Part shown: positions 17,655 to 25,490 of the stretch, one piece after another
Layout of the letters: every line of letters starts with the position of its first letter
Position numbering within the stretch: position 1 is the first letter of the stretch
Assembly (NCBI RefSeq): GCF_963662735.1
Contig: NZ_OY759744.1
Span: forward strand, 906,153-970,152
Source of the DNA: an uncultured Methanoregula sp.
GTDB taxonomy: Archaea > Halobacteriota > Methanomicrobia > Methanomicrobiales > Methanospirillaceae
Reading direction: 5' to 3'
DNA: 64,000 nucleotides
Notes under the pieces: model-generated
What the model was told of the DNA's origin: nothing
The model's database searches: none
The model's input: only the letters and a program-made list of their open reading frames with translations
Position numbers and translations under genes: made by a program

Positions 17655-17763
17655 ATTTCCGGCACCATTGCTTTTCTCCAAAATACCGATAAGCCGGTTT
17701 TTTTATCCCCTCAAAAAATATAACATCGGATAATCCCATCATCTATACTAAGAGGGATGTGCC

Positions 17764-18084
17764 GTGCCAAGGATCAGCCAGTCTCACAGAAAACGGTCGG
17801 CTGACGAGATCCGGCAGGATCTCCGGTCACACCTGCCGGAACTCCGGGAACGGTATGGTGTTACCTATCTCGGGATTTTCGGTTCCTATGTACGGGGCGA
17901 GCAGAAAACAAGAAGTGATGTAGACCTCCTTGTCGAGTTCGACCGCCCGGGAACCCTTCTTGATTTTATCCATCTCCAGAACGATCTTGTTGATCTTCTT
18001 GGTGTCCGGGTTGATCTTGTGGAGAAGAGCGGACTCAAACCCGCGATCAGGCCGTACGTGCTTGCGGAAGTTGTGCCGGTATGA
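17764..18084 (+). CDS. mntA: MNT-domain nucleotidyltransferase antitoxin MntA
   Basis: 106 residues of the minimal nucleotidyltransferase family. The catalytic motif [20 protein letters not shown] (about 40-59) contains the GS-x-x-R-G and D-x-D elements. In characterised pairs MntA neutralises the HEPN RNase by adding AMP residues to a tyrosine. The GTG start follows an AAGAGGG ribosome site at 17751-17757. Its stop overlaps the start of the HEPN gene by 4 bp, the standard arrangement of this toxin-antitoxin system. A TATA-like stretch (AAAATATAAC) lies about 45 bp upstream. Confidence 0.88.
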   Translation: MPRISQSHRKRSADEIRQDLRSHLPELRERYGVTYLGIFGSYVRGEQKTRSDVDLLVEFDRPGTLLDFIHLQNDLVDLLGVRVDLVEKSGLKPAIRPYVLAEVVPV

Positions 18085-18428
18085 CAAGCCCGAAAGAGAA
18101 ACGGAGTGCGGAGGAGTACCTTTCCGATATGCGGGATGCGATCCTTGCAGCCCGCGAATTCTCACGGGGCGTGACGTTCGAGGATTTCCGGAACAACCGG
18201 GAGAAGCAGTTTGCCATTATTCATACTCTTGAGATTCTCGGGGAAGCGGCAAAGCAGGTACCGGCAGCTGTCAGGGAAGAGTACCCGGATGTACCGTGGC
18301 GTGATATCGCGGGAATGCGGGACCGGCTCATCCATGGTTATTTTTCCGTGAATCTTGAGCGGTTATGGAATACTGTCCAGCAGGATCTTCCTTATCTTGA
18401 GGAGAAGCTCAAAAAAGTCAGATCCTGA
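18081..18428 (+). CDS. hepT: HEPN-domain RNase toxin HepT (DUF86)
   Basis: 115 residues, all-helical HEPN protein. The RX4HXY motif is intact (RDRLIHGY, about 90-97): Arg and His form the RNase site and Tyr is the residue AMPylated by MntA in studied systems. [14 protein letters not shown] (about 47-60) is also typical of DUF86. It overlaps mntA, so both come from one transcript. Probable role: growth arrest or anti-phage defence. Both motifs are complete, so the pair looks functional. Confidence 0.88.
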   Translation: MTSPKEKRSAEEYLSDMRDAILAAREFSRGVTFEDFRNNREKQFAIIHTLEILGEAAKQVPAAVREEYPDVPWRDIAGMRDRLIHGYFSVNLERLWNTVQQDLPYLEEKLKKVRS

Positions 18429-18491
18429 TTCTTTTGGTCAAGGCCCTGACAATGAAAATTTTTTCATCTCATAGGATTATTTCACAATATT

Positions 18492-19031
18492 ATGAAATTT
18501 ACAGAAATTACCAAACGCATTACAGGGATTAGCACCCCAGTTTTCGGAATTTCGTGGAATCCTGATAATACCGAAAGGGATCATGCTAAAGAAGTAATTG
18601 CGTATTTAGAAGATCGACGTGTATTATACGTTCCATCCGAGGTTGAAATTCCGATACATTGTGTTGAGTCTATATTGGAAATTAGAAGATTTCTCACTCA
18701 AAAAATAGGTAAGCTGGATCAAGTAAGTGAGCTTTCAAAATCCTTAAGGGCAATGAGGGCTGCCTGTCGCAAATTTCTCGATAAGACAGGAGCAAATGAT
18801 AATCTGATTTTATTTGGTGGTCACAGGGGCCACTATAATAGTTGGGAATTTATCAGTGCTGTCGGAGAGTTGAGAGGGGTTTTCGGAAATCAAATAGCCA
18901 GAATCGCAGTCGCATATGGGATTGATGTCGAAGAGGATCTTGCTTCTATCATTCCAGGACTTGATTTAGATGACGATTCCCTCCAACATGCTGATATTAA
19001 GATGATCAAATCGCCTAGAAAAAAGAAATAA
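18492..19031 (+). CDS. Hypothetical protein, 179 aa (AT-rich orphan)
   Basis: Soluble protein with no membrane segment. It opens with KFTEITKRITGISTPVFGIS followed by a WNP motif, and has a mixed helical centre rich in Arg/Lys and a central FGGHRGHYNSW segment. From memory the N terminus resembles a domain of unknown function found in scattered bacteria and archaea (possibly DUF6650), which I cannot verify. Codon use is clearly more AT-rich than the flanking genes, a sign of horizontal transfer. It follows the HEPN/MNT pair by 63 bp; whether it belongs to the same accessory unit is an inference. Confidence 0.6.
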   Translation: MKFTEITKRITGISTPVFGISWNPDNTERDHAKEVIAYLEDRRVLYVPSEVEIPIHCVESILEIRRFLTQKIGKLDQVSELSKSLRAMRAACRKFLDKTGANDNLILFGGHRGHYNSWEFISAVGELRGVFGNQIARIAVAYGIDVEEDLASIIPGLDLDDDSLQHADIKMIKSPRKKK

Positions 19032-19051
19032 TACAATGGGTTTCAATTCTT

Positions 19052-19552
19052 TCAACGTTTGAGTATTATCTCAATTTTTTCATTCATTATTTTAACCGCT
19101 TCATCTGAAAGAGGTAGTTCAATCTCCAATAATTCTTCAGTTTCGACCTGCCCCTTGATCAAGCGACGTTTAGTAATTTTTATTCTTCCGGAAGATTTCT
19201 TTGGCTCCGTTTTTAAAGTCTTTAACATCGTTGCGATTAGATCAACAATAGATTTTACAAGAGTTAGTGAGGCTACCCCAACTCCAAGGTAGACAATAAT
19301 TTCGGGACCACTTTCGTGACACTCTAAAACGAATTTTTCGTTATTTTTTTCTATTAAAACATCCCCCTCATCTCGTAGAGGTCCACAAGGAGTAATATAC
19401 TTATTAATTCTTGACCATGTTTCCGGCCAGCAATGGAAACAACAACATCCTCTTTGAACCGGTTTGATCTTAATGGAAACGTAATCCTCGTGATTAGCCG
19501 GTGTTTTCAGTAAATGGATTGCTCTGTCCAGGCTACTTTCCAGAATGTCCAT
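19052..19552 (-). CDS. Hypothetical protein, 166 aa, cysteine cluster and C-terminal basic region
   Basis: Not recognised. The N-terminal half has a cysteine-rich stretch (GCCCFHCWPETW, about 35-46), a possible metal site. A hydrophobic segment at about 88-112 (IIVYLGVGVASLTLVKSIVD) could be one membrane helix, and it is followed by a basic, acidic-ending region (KRRLIKGQ, EELLEIELPLSDEAV). Base composition is AT-rich like the preceding orphan, with which it is convergent, 20 bp apart. Both belong to the accessory patch between thiC and the marker cluster. Confidence 0.55.
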   Translation of the reverse strand: MDILESSLDRAIHLLKTPANHEDYVSIKIKPVQRGCCCFHCWPETWSRINKYITPCGPLRDEGDVLIEKNNEKFVLECHESGPEIIVYLGVGVASLTLVKSIVDLIATMLKTLKTEPKKSSGRIKITKRRLIKGQVETEELLEIELPLSDEAVKIMNEKIEIILKR

Positions 19553-19866
19553 CCTATTTCCCCATTCGCTATTTCAGTGTTTGATATTTTATTCGTATCC
19601 CCTTGCAAGAACCTCATGAGGCTCTTGAGGGTTTCACCCCCCCACTGTTGTAATCCCCCGATTGCAAAAACTTCCGACTCGGTAATTCCCGCAGCATCGC
19701 AATGCGCAGGGGCGGTTCGGGGGAACAGGTACTGTCCCCTCCGTTCGCCAGCAGAAGGAGCGTGACCCCCTCTCTCCCCCAGAGGGGGAGGCAACCCAAG
19801 GGGAGCATCCCCTTGACCCTCCAAGAGCGAATGTTTGTCTCTTTTTAGAGTCTTAACAGAGCCTCC
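19553..19866. other. Noncoding DNA with a cluster of three GC-rich hairpins
   Basis: First part of an 812 bp gene-free stretch. Three inverted repeats follow one another: GGGGAACAG/CTGTCCCC around 19720-19739, CCCCCTCT/AGAGGGGG at 19766-19788 (8 bp stem, 7 nt loop), and CAAGGGGA/TCCCCTTG at 19797-19815 (8 bp stem, 3 nt loop). Reading frames across it (for example minus 19507-19824) are proline/glycine-rich by-products of the repeats. This could be a structured RNA, a terminator cluster or the remains of a mobile element. No T-tract follows the stems. Confidence 0.5.
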
Positions 19867-20225
19867 ATTTTCAAATCAAACCCTGCCTTCAAAATTTCAA
19901 TCGCGATCACGATCGCGTTTGAAAAATCGATCCGGATCAATCAAACCTTGATTTTCATTTTTCAATCGTACTTTGATTTTTATTTTTTAATCAAACCCTG
20001 ATTGAAAATTTTCAGGCACACCTTGATTGAAAATCGGGCTTTTGGATCATGCTTCCGTCGTGAATGACTTGTGCAAACCTGGTTAACTTTTTGCAATCAA
20101 ACCTTGATTAAAAAATTTTAAGCAGACTTTGATTTTTTATTTTCAATCAAGCTTTGATTTGAAAATTTTCATCGCGATCATGATCGCGATTGAAAACGCT
20201 CAGCAGATCAATCAAACCTTGATTG
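19867..20225. repeat. Dense array of short AT-rich palindromes (AATCAA-N3-TTGATT type)
   Basis: A 15-bp dyad AATCAA-ACC-TTGATT occurs exactly at 19939-19953, 20095-20109 and 20210-20224. Near copies are at 19964-19978, 19989-20003 and 20145-20159, and half sites lie near 19873, 20023 and 20127. Two longer palindromes with a GC core share the same outer arms: 19895-19924 (14-bp arms, one mismatch) and 20171-20190 (ATCGCGATCA/TGATCGCGAT, perfect). Most units are bordered by TTTTCA or TGAAAA. Spacing is irregular. It looks like a protein-binding cluster (operators, partition or origin-like) rather than a CRISPR. No coding potential. Confidence 0.7.
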
Positions 20226-20364
20226 AAAAAGGCTGACCGGACGGAACCGGAAACCAGGGATCATGCATCCGGACCCATGAAAAAGAGATGGCAACCTGTC
20301 CCGCTACTTCTTCCGGGCCCCCCTCCCTCCGGTAGCCGCTATCCTTACACCTGAAGGATTTTGG
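20226..20364. other. Remainder of the noncoding stretch
   Basis: 139 bp between the palindrome array and the next gene. It contains GGATCATGCATCCGG (20257-20271), a short dyad, and otherwise nothing I can name. Confidence 0.4.
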
Positions 20365-21090
20365 TTATGGCGTTGCTCCGGAAGCTGGAGGAGGCGCCGG
20401 GTCTGTCCCCCGGGCAGCATGCCAGAAGAGCGCTGCAAGCGCAAGGAAGCAGATACCGAGGAGAGGCAGCCCGATCATGTAGTGCAGGAACAGAAACAGG
20501 ATCCCTTCCCCGTCGGCCATTTTCACCAGATGGCCATCGATGTACTGGGGCTCTGCCGGGGGAAGGAATCCCGCTGCTACCAGGTATGGGGAAAACAGGT
20601 AGAATGCAAATATCAGCGCATTCAGCGTGATGACAAGGGCGATACCGGTCATCACCGGCACCCATCTCCCCAGCCGTCTCTGTGACCAGAAGAAGAGTGC
20701 GGCGCAGGGTGGAAGGAGGAAGAGCCCGTACCCGGCCAGGAGCGACAGCATGACCCCCGGGTGATAGAGCGGGGGGCTCGGATCATGGATGACGAAGAGT
20801 GCCCCGGCAAACGGCGCTACTACAATAACGGCGAACGCAAGAACGAGGGGGATTCCCAGGTACCAGGTGGGGTTCCCCTTTCGCGTGACTGCGAGAAATG
20901 CGATTCCGCCACACAACGAAATGAGACCAAGAAGATAGTGGTTCCAGATTGCGGACGAGACCGGGATGTTCATGGCGGAAGGAACCCCGAGGTCGCGCAA
21001 CACGCTGTCAGTAAGGGGAGCGATGGTGGGAAAGAAGAACAAAAGTGACATCAGCACAAGGGCAAGGGGGATTTTCCCGGGGAGGTTCAT
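20365..21090 (-). CDS. Multi-pass membrane protein, unknown function
   Basis: 241 residues with about six hydrophobic segments and short loops, such as IPLALVLMSLLFFFPTIAPL at the N terminus and ILFLFLHYMIGLPLLGICFL near the C terminus. The tail is alanine/proline-rich. The compositional style matches the core genome, not the AT-rich patch beside it. I recognise no family. The gene stands alone; 216 bp separate it from the marker cluster on the same strand. TATA-like AT-rich DNA lies just upstream (about 21095-21130). Confidence 0.7.
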   Translation of the reverse strand: MNLPGKIPLALVLMSLLFFFPTIAPLTDSVLRDLGVPSAMNIPVSSAIWNHYLLGLISLCGGIAFLAVTRKGNPTWYLGIPLVLAFAVIVVAPFAGALFVIHDPSPPLYHPGVMLSLLAGYGLFLLPPCAALFFWSQRRLGRWVPVMTGIALVITLNALIFAFYLFSPYLVAAGFLPPAEPQYIDGHLVKMADGEGILFLFLHYMIGLPLLGICFLALAALFWHAARGTDPAPPPASGATP

Positions 21091-21306
21091 TATATCAACA
21101 GAATATTTTGTTTCACAGTTATATAATCCGATATGAATTCAGGCCTGTGCGACCGTGAAAAATCCTGCGGAATTTCCATTATGGATAACTCCGGAGCAAA
21201 GTTGTTCCCAAGGATGCAAACCCCACCCCTCCGACAATATGCGCAGGCAATACCATAAAGTGGAATTAAAATTCGTCGGGTATAGAAAAACAGGGGATTG
21301 ATCGGA

Positions 21307-21831
21307 TTATCTCTTCGTTCCGGCCGCCCGTTTCACCGGCTTCTTCTTTGCACCGGCCCGGGCCGGTGCCTTCTTCTTTGTGGTCCCCTGCCCCACACCC
21401 TTCACTTCGCAGGGCATACACCGCTCCATCTTCTCGTCCACGATACGGTAAGCATTGGCAAGAACGGATGAATTGGAGATCATGCCGGACAGCAGGATGA
21501 CTTCGAGAACCTCTTCCCGGGTAGCACCCATCTTGAGGGCTGCCTGCATGTGGTAGCCGGTACAGTGCGGGCACTTGAGGGCCGCTCCCACCGCCATGCT
21601 GATCAGCTCCACGTACTTCGGGTCGAGCGGGCTTGTCTGGGCCACCGTGCCCTTGTAGAGCAGGTGGGAGATGAGCACCTCGGGCCGCTCGCCCATCCTT
21701 TTGAAGATGAGCGGCACCTTCCCGTATTCAGTCTCGATATTTTTCAGCCATTCTTCTGCCGTTACATCAGCGCCCTGCGCCACGATCTGCGCGAGCCGCT
21801 TCTCGAACTGGTCTTTTGCCGGTTTTCCCAT
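21307..21831 (-). CDS. AhpD/carboxymuconolactone decarboxylase-like protein with CxxC
   Basis: 174 residues. The alkylhydroperoxidase-D-type active site CPHCTGYHMQAALKMGAT (about 87-104) has both redox cysteines and the histidine. The N-terminal helices and KGTVAQTSPLDPKYVELISM fit the CMD fold. The last 30 residues are a lysine/alanine tail (TTKKKAPARAGAKKK), unusual for the family and possibly nucleic-acid or protein binding. The ATG lies immediately before the mmp7 stop in transcription order, so it is the last gene of the marker operon. Inferred role: thiol/disulfide or peroxide handling near MCR activation. Confidence 0.8.
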   Translation of the reverse strand: MGKPAKDQFEKRLAQIVAQGADVTAEEWLKNIETEYGKVPLIFKRMGERPEVLISHLLYKGTVAQTSPLDPKYVELISMAVGAALKCPHCTGYHMQAALKMGATREEVLEVILLSGMISNSSVLANAYRIVDEKMERCMPCEVKGVGQGTTKKKAPARAGAKKKPVKRAAGTKR

Positions 21832-22770
21832 TTACACCACCACATTGGTTTCGGAGAACGGGAGAACCTTCACAATGATGTAGTCCCGCATCCTTGACGG
21901 CAGGATCTCGGCCACATCGCCAAGAAGGATGCCGTCCTCGATCTCTACCTTCCGCAGCTCTGCTGCATACGTGTCGTAGGGCAGTTTCACCCGGAGCCCC
22001 GCCATCTGCACGGTCAGGGGCGTAGGCGAAGTCACGTCCAGAATCGCGGGGATCTTCTCCCGTATAATGCCCATGAGCCGGGCCGGGGAGACCGAGAGCG
22101 GGTCTTTTGCGATCTCCTCGCGTTTCTTTTCAAGCACTCTCGTGATCTCGGCCACGACCTCGTCCAGCTTGTCGAGCTGGTCGGCCTCCTTTGTCCTGCG
22201 CATGAACCGGCCGACATTCCCCACGTACCCGTCCACCGGCGGGTCGATGATCTTTTTGAGGGTCTCTGTATCCGGGCCCCCGCAGAGCACGATCGGCACT
22301 TCGATTCCCCGCCGGAGCGTGGGCATCTTGTACTCGATGCAGGTCTCGAAGTTGCCCAGCAGGTAGACCGCGATGTCGTGCTCGTTGATCACGTCCCGCT
22401 CCTCGTCGTTGAGGCCAGCGATCCGCTTCCCGGGGCCTCTCGCGAGGCTCACCATGTTGCTCTTTGCCCCGAGGCGCCGCACGTACTCCGCGATATCGCA
22501 CGAGGGATGGGGGAGGTGGTGGATCTCAAGGCTCATGCTGACGACTGCGATCTCGGTTCCCACGAGCGGGGAATCGGTCACTTCCCCAAAGAGCGGCCGC
22601 GAGATCTCGCGGATCAGCTCGATGTCGTCCTTCGGGACAAAGCACTGGAGCACCACTTCCTGGGCGATCATGTGCTTCTGGACGATGTAGCCCCCCAGGT
22701 CCTCGATCAGGTCCACAATCACGTCGTGCTGGTAGATGCCTCCCTTGTAAGTAACCGGCACGAGGGTCAT
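21832..22770 (-). CDS. mmp7: Methanogenesis marker protein 7
   Basis: 312 residues of a family restricted to methanogens and relatives. Mmp7 copurifies with McrC, Mmp3, Mmp17 and the ATPase AtwA in the methyl-coenzyme M reductase activation complex, which reduces the Ni of F430 to Ni(I). Recognisable segments are KGGIYQHDVIVDLIEDLGGY near the N terminus, SLARGPGKRIAGLNDEERD and the cysteine-containing ETCIEYKMPTLRRGIEVPIV followed by LCGGPDTETL. Cysteines near residues 43, 90, 159 and 178 are candidate iron-sulfur ligands. Its start overlaps the mmp17 stop by 4 bp. Confidence 0.9.
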   Translation of the reverse strand: MTLVPVTYKGGIYQHDVIVDLIEDLGGYIVQKHMIAQEVVLQCFVPKDDIELIREISRPLFGEVTDSPLVGTEIAVVSMSLEIHHLPHPSCDIAEYVRRLGAKSNMVSLARGPGKRIAGLNDEERDVINEHDIAVYLLGNFETCIEYKMPTLRRGIEVPIVLCGGPDTETLKKIIDPPVDGYVGNVGRFMRRTKEADQLDKLDEVVAEITRVLEKKREEIAKDPLSVSPARLMGIIREKIPAILDVTSPTPLTVQMAGLRVKLPYDTYAAELRKVEIEDGILLGDVAEILPSRMRDYIIVKVLPFSETNVVV

Positions 22771-23348
22771 GGCGTCTCCCCCATCAGTGCGAATTTCTCC
22801 CGGACAAGGGCATCGATGTCTTCGGCAAGCGTGTTCTCGCTTGCAACAAACGAGAACTTCTCCGTGCTGAAGCGCTCGCTCTTGAGCCGGAACCCTTCGG
22901 GTGCAATGCAGCGGAAGGCATAGATCAGGTCCTTGAAGAGGGACTCGCTCGGGTCGGCGACCACGATCTCCTCGATCTCCTGCGAGCTCAGGGGGACGTT
23001 GTAGAGGATCACCGTGAACCGGTCCGGCTGCTCCACTTTCTCCTTCCCGAATCGCTCCCAGAAGATCTTCAGCATCGGGGCAAGGAACGTCTCATCGGAG
23101 ACAACGAGCGTCATCTTGCCTTCCTGCGGGTTCACGTTTGCGAGATCCCGGACCCGGACACTGGTCGTGATCTTCTTGAGGGTGCCTACCGCAACAAAGA
23201 CCGGCACTTTGGGATCAATGAAGATGTGCAGCTTGTTGATGACCCTGAGGAGGTTGTGGTCGAGCAGGACGTCGTTGGTGATCTGCTTGTAGTACTCGGC
23301 ACCCAGCGGCTCGGGACATTCCACCTCAAAGTACTCGATGGCGTTCAT
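22767..23348 (-). CDS. mmp17: Methanogenesis marker protein 17
   Basis: 193 residues, opening MNAIEYFEVECPEPLGAEYY. It is a component of the MCR activation complex with Mmp3, Mmp7 and AtwA. It contains a single N-terminal cysteine (Cys11) and a second one in AFRCIAPEGF (about 150). There is no known enzymatic domain and no membrane segment. Directly abuts mmp15 upstream (1 bp) and overlaps mmp7 downstream, so translation is coupled along the cluster. Confidence 0.9.
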   Translation of the reverse strand: MNAIEYFEVECPEPLGAEYYKQITNDVLLDHNLLRVINKLHIFIDPKVPVFVAVGTLKKITTSVRVRDLANVNPQEGKMTLVVSDETFLAPMLKIFWERFGKEKVEQPDRFTVILYNVPLSSQEIEEIVVADPSESLFKDLIYAFRCIAPEGFRLKSERFSTEKFSFVASENTLAEDIDALVREKFALMGETP

Positions 23349-24587
23349 CTAATCGTCCTTTATGAATCCTGATGCAAGGAGTGCAGATCCCACGGCACCG
23401 ATATACTGCGAGTGGGGCGGTACAACCACCTTGGTCTGGAGGAGTTCGCCCATGGCGTGGACGAGCCCTTCGATGAGCGAGGTTCCTCCGACCATGATCA
23501 CCGGTTCCTTGATATCCACTTCCTGCAGCTGCTGTTCGTACACCTGCTCGGCAACGCTGTGACAGGCTGCGGCAGCCACGTCCTCCCGGGTGCTGCCTGC
23601 GGCAAGGGCATTGACAAGGCTCTGCGTGCCAAAGACGATACAGTAGCTGTTCATCGGCACCCGGTTGCCAAAGCCTTTCATGGAGAGCGGGCCCAGCTCC
23701 GTGATCTCCACGCCGAGCCGCTTTGCCGTCATCTCCAGGAACCGGCCGCTTGCGCCGGCACAGATACCGCCCATGGTGAAGACCCCGGGGATGCCATCCA
23801 TGACCGAGATTGCCTTGTTGTCCATACCTCCGATATCGATGACCGTTGCCGGCCCGTGCTGGCGGTCGGCGAGATAGACCGCACCTTTTGAATTGACCGT
23901 CAGTTCTTCCTGGATGAGATCGGCATTGATCTCTTTTCCCACGAGGAACCGGCCGTACCCCGTTGTCCCGACGGCCTGGATCTCCTCACGGGTAACCCCC
24001 GCTTCGGCAAGGGCGTGGGCGATCACTTCGTTGGCACTTTTCAAAACCTCGGTTGTGGGCTGCCAGCCCGTGCCGATGATCTTGTTGTCCCGCATCACCA
24101 CCGCTTTCGTTGTTGCCGACCCCGAGTCAAGGCCGAGGGTGAGACCTTTCTGGGTCTCCCGGGCGAGCAGGGCCCGGCGCCGGGCAATGGTGGTGAGGGC
24201 CTCCATTCTCGTGAGGAGCGTTCCTGCAGTTGTCCGCTCGGTGAACGAGTAACTGACAACGGGCAGCCGTGAATGTTCGTTGATGTAGCGCCGGAGTTCG
24301 TTCCGGACGATTGCCGCCTCGGCGCACCGGAAACAGGTGGCGATGAAGACCGCGTCTGCCTCCACCCGTCCCTCCACGAGCGCCATGGCCCGGGCAATGG
24401 CGAGTTTCAGGTCCGGGCTCCTGACATCCAGCCCGAACTTATCGAAATCCCGGCGGATATCTTTGAGGGCAACATCCGGGAAGAAGATCTGGCCCCCGAC
24501 TTCGCTCGCAGCAGAATCGATCTCGTGCTGGATACCGGAATATTCCGGCCCGCAGGAGAGCTGCGCAATCCGTACCGGCTGGGTCAT
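23349..24587 (-). CDS. mmp15: Methanogenesis marker protein 15, BadF/BcrA-type ATPase
   Basis: 412 residues. The C-terminal 260 residues form an ASKHA ATPase of the benzoyl-CoA reductase/2-hydroxyacyl-CoA dehydratase activator type: phosphate-1 loop [16 protein letters not shown] (about 152-167), [12 protein letters not shown] (about 249) and [20 protein letters not shown] (about 272), whose cysteine in known activators holds a bridging [4Fe-4S] cluster. The N-terminal region (about 1-145) resembles a dehydratase-type domain. A role in ATP-driven low-potential electron transfer during MCR activation is plausible but inferred. Confidence 0.9.
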   Translation of the reverse strand: MTQPVRIAQLSCGPEYSGIQHEIDSAASEVGGQIFFPDVALKDIRRDFDKFGLDVRSPDLKLAIARAMALVEGRVEADAVFIATCFRCAEAAIVRNELRRYINEHSRLPVVSYSFTERTTAGTLLTRMEALTTIARRRALLARETQKGLTLGLDSGSATTKAVVMRDNKIIGTGWQPTTEVLKSANEVIAHALAEAGVTREEIQAVGTTGYGRFLVGKEINADLIQEELTVNSKGAVYLADRQHGPATVIDIGGMDNKAISVMDGIPGVFTMGGICAGASGRFLEMTAKRLGVEITELGPLSMKGFGNRVPMNSYCIVFGTQSLVNALAAGSTREDVAAAACHSVAEQVYEQQLQEVDIKEPVIMVGGTSLIEGLVHAMGELLQTKVVVPPHSQYIGAVGSALLASGFIKDD

Positions 24588-25030
24588 TTCGCTCCTCCGA
24601 GTCCGGTCAAGAACTGTTTGATGGCTGCTACGAATTTCACGCCTTCCTCCTCGTTCTTCGGGTAGTTCAGTTCAAGCCGGGGCATCTCCTTCTGGTGGAG
24701 GAGGAACTTGATCAGCTCGTTGGTCCGGGCACATCCCATGCACCCGAACGCGAGATCGGCATCGTTGATGATGATCGCCGCATCGCAGGCCTCGATCATC
24801 GGCCCGTAGAGGGACATGCGGCCCCGTACACCTGCGGGCACTTCGACTGCCGCCCACTTCAGTCCTTTCTTGGGCTCTTCGGGAGTGATCTGGAGCGGCG
24901 GGGATTCGAATCCTGCAGTCTGGACGCGTTCGCGGATCGCGGTGGCGGATGAAAGGGGCGTGTGCCCGAATCGTGCCACCATGTCGGAGAGGATCAGGCT
25001 CGTTGCAGGGTAGATGAATACTTTTGCCAT
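24584..25030 (-). CDS. mmp5: Methanogenesis marker protein 5
   Basis: 148 residues starting [20 protein letters not shown]. It has the conserved [12 protein letters not shown] segment (about 103-114), a CxxC that may bind metal or iron-sulfur. Function is unknown; conservation and position tie it to MCR maturation. The ATG at 25030 gives the family-typical N terminus; upstream in-frame codons run into mmp6. Its end overlaps the mmp15 start by 4 bp. Confidence 0.88.
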   Translation of the reverse strand: MAKVFIYPATSLILSDMVARFGHTPLSSATAIRERVQTAGFESPPLQITPEEPKKGLKWAAVEVPAGVRGRMSLYGPMIEACDAAIIINDADLAFGCMGCARTNELIKFLLHQKEMPRLELNYPKNEEEGVKFVAAIKQFLTGLGGAK

Positions 25031-25031
25031 T

Positions 25032-25490
25032 TCAGGACTCCTGTGCTTCCATGAGTTTCTTGAGTCGGGATATATCGAGGGAGGGGTGTTCGAGAGGGTT
25101 TTCCGGGCGGGGAATTGTCGCCGCATCGCGGGTCTTGATCTCTTCAAGCCCGTGCGAGACGAACGGGATTATGGTCATCTCGAATTCCAGGCCATTGTAC
25201 CCGGGGCGTGCACCGCCAAGATTTGCCCGGCACCTCCGGGCATCGCCGGGTGGGAACCCCCGGTCTTTCACGAAGATGTGTGCGGGATCGATTGCCCGCA
25301 GACCGGTCACGATACGGTCGACCTCTTCCTCCTTTCCGCTGACCACGAGACCGAAACAGGTCTCCTTGATCATGGCGCCCTGCGATATCTCGTATCCCCG
25401 GATCGCCAGGTCGGCCGGCGTGATCTCGTACGATTCCACCACCACGTATTTCGTGACGGTACCAACGTGGGTTGGTGTATAATCCGTCAT
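25032..25490 (-). CDS. mmp6: Methanogenesis marker protein 6
   Basis: 152 residues, soluble. VTKYVVVESYEITPADLAIR and GYEISQGAMIKETCFGLVVS are recognisable, and KDRGFPPGDARRCRANLGGA carries a second conserved cysteine. No catalytic motif is known. It sits between mmp3 and mmp5 with a 4 bp overlap to mmp3 and 1 bp spacing to mmp5, so it is translated from the same message. Confidence 0.88.
   Translation of the reverse strand: MTDYTPTHVGTVTKYVVVESYEITPADLAIRGYEISQGAMIKETCFGLVVSGKEEEVDRIVTGLRAIDPAHIFVKDRGFPPGDARRCRANLGGARPGYNGLEFEMTIIPFVSHGLEEIKTRDAATIPRPENPLEHPSLDISRLKKLMEAQES

Noticed and set aside
19507..19824. Minus-strand frame of 105 codons over the GC hairpins
   Set aside because: Low-complexity Pro/Gly translation of inverted repeats running into a different AT-rich tail; no start signal.
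19867..20225. Palindrome array as a classical archaeal replication origin (ORB elements)
   Set aside because: No cdc6/orc1 gene nearby and the motifs do not match known ORB sequences; kept as an unexplained binding-site cluster.
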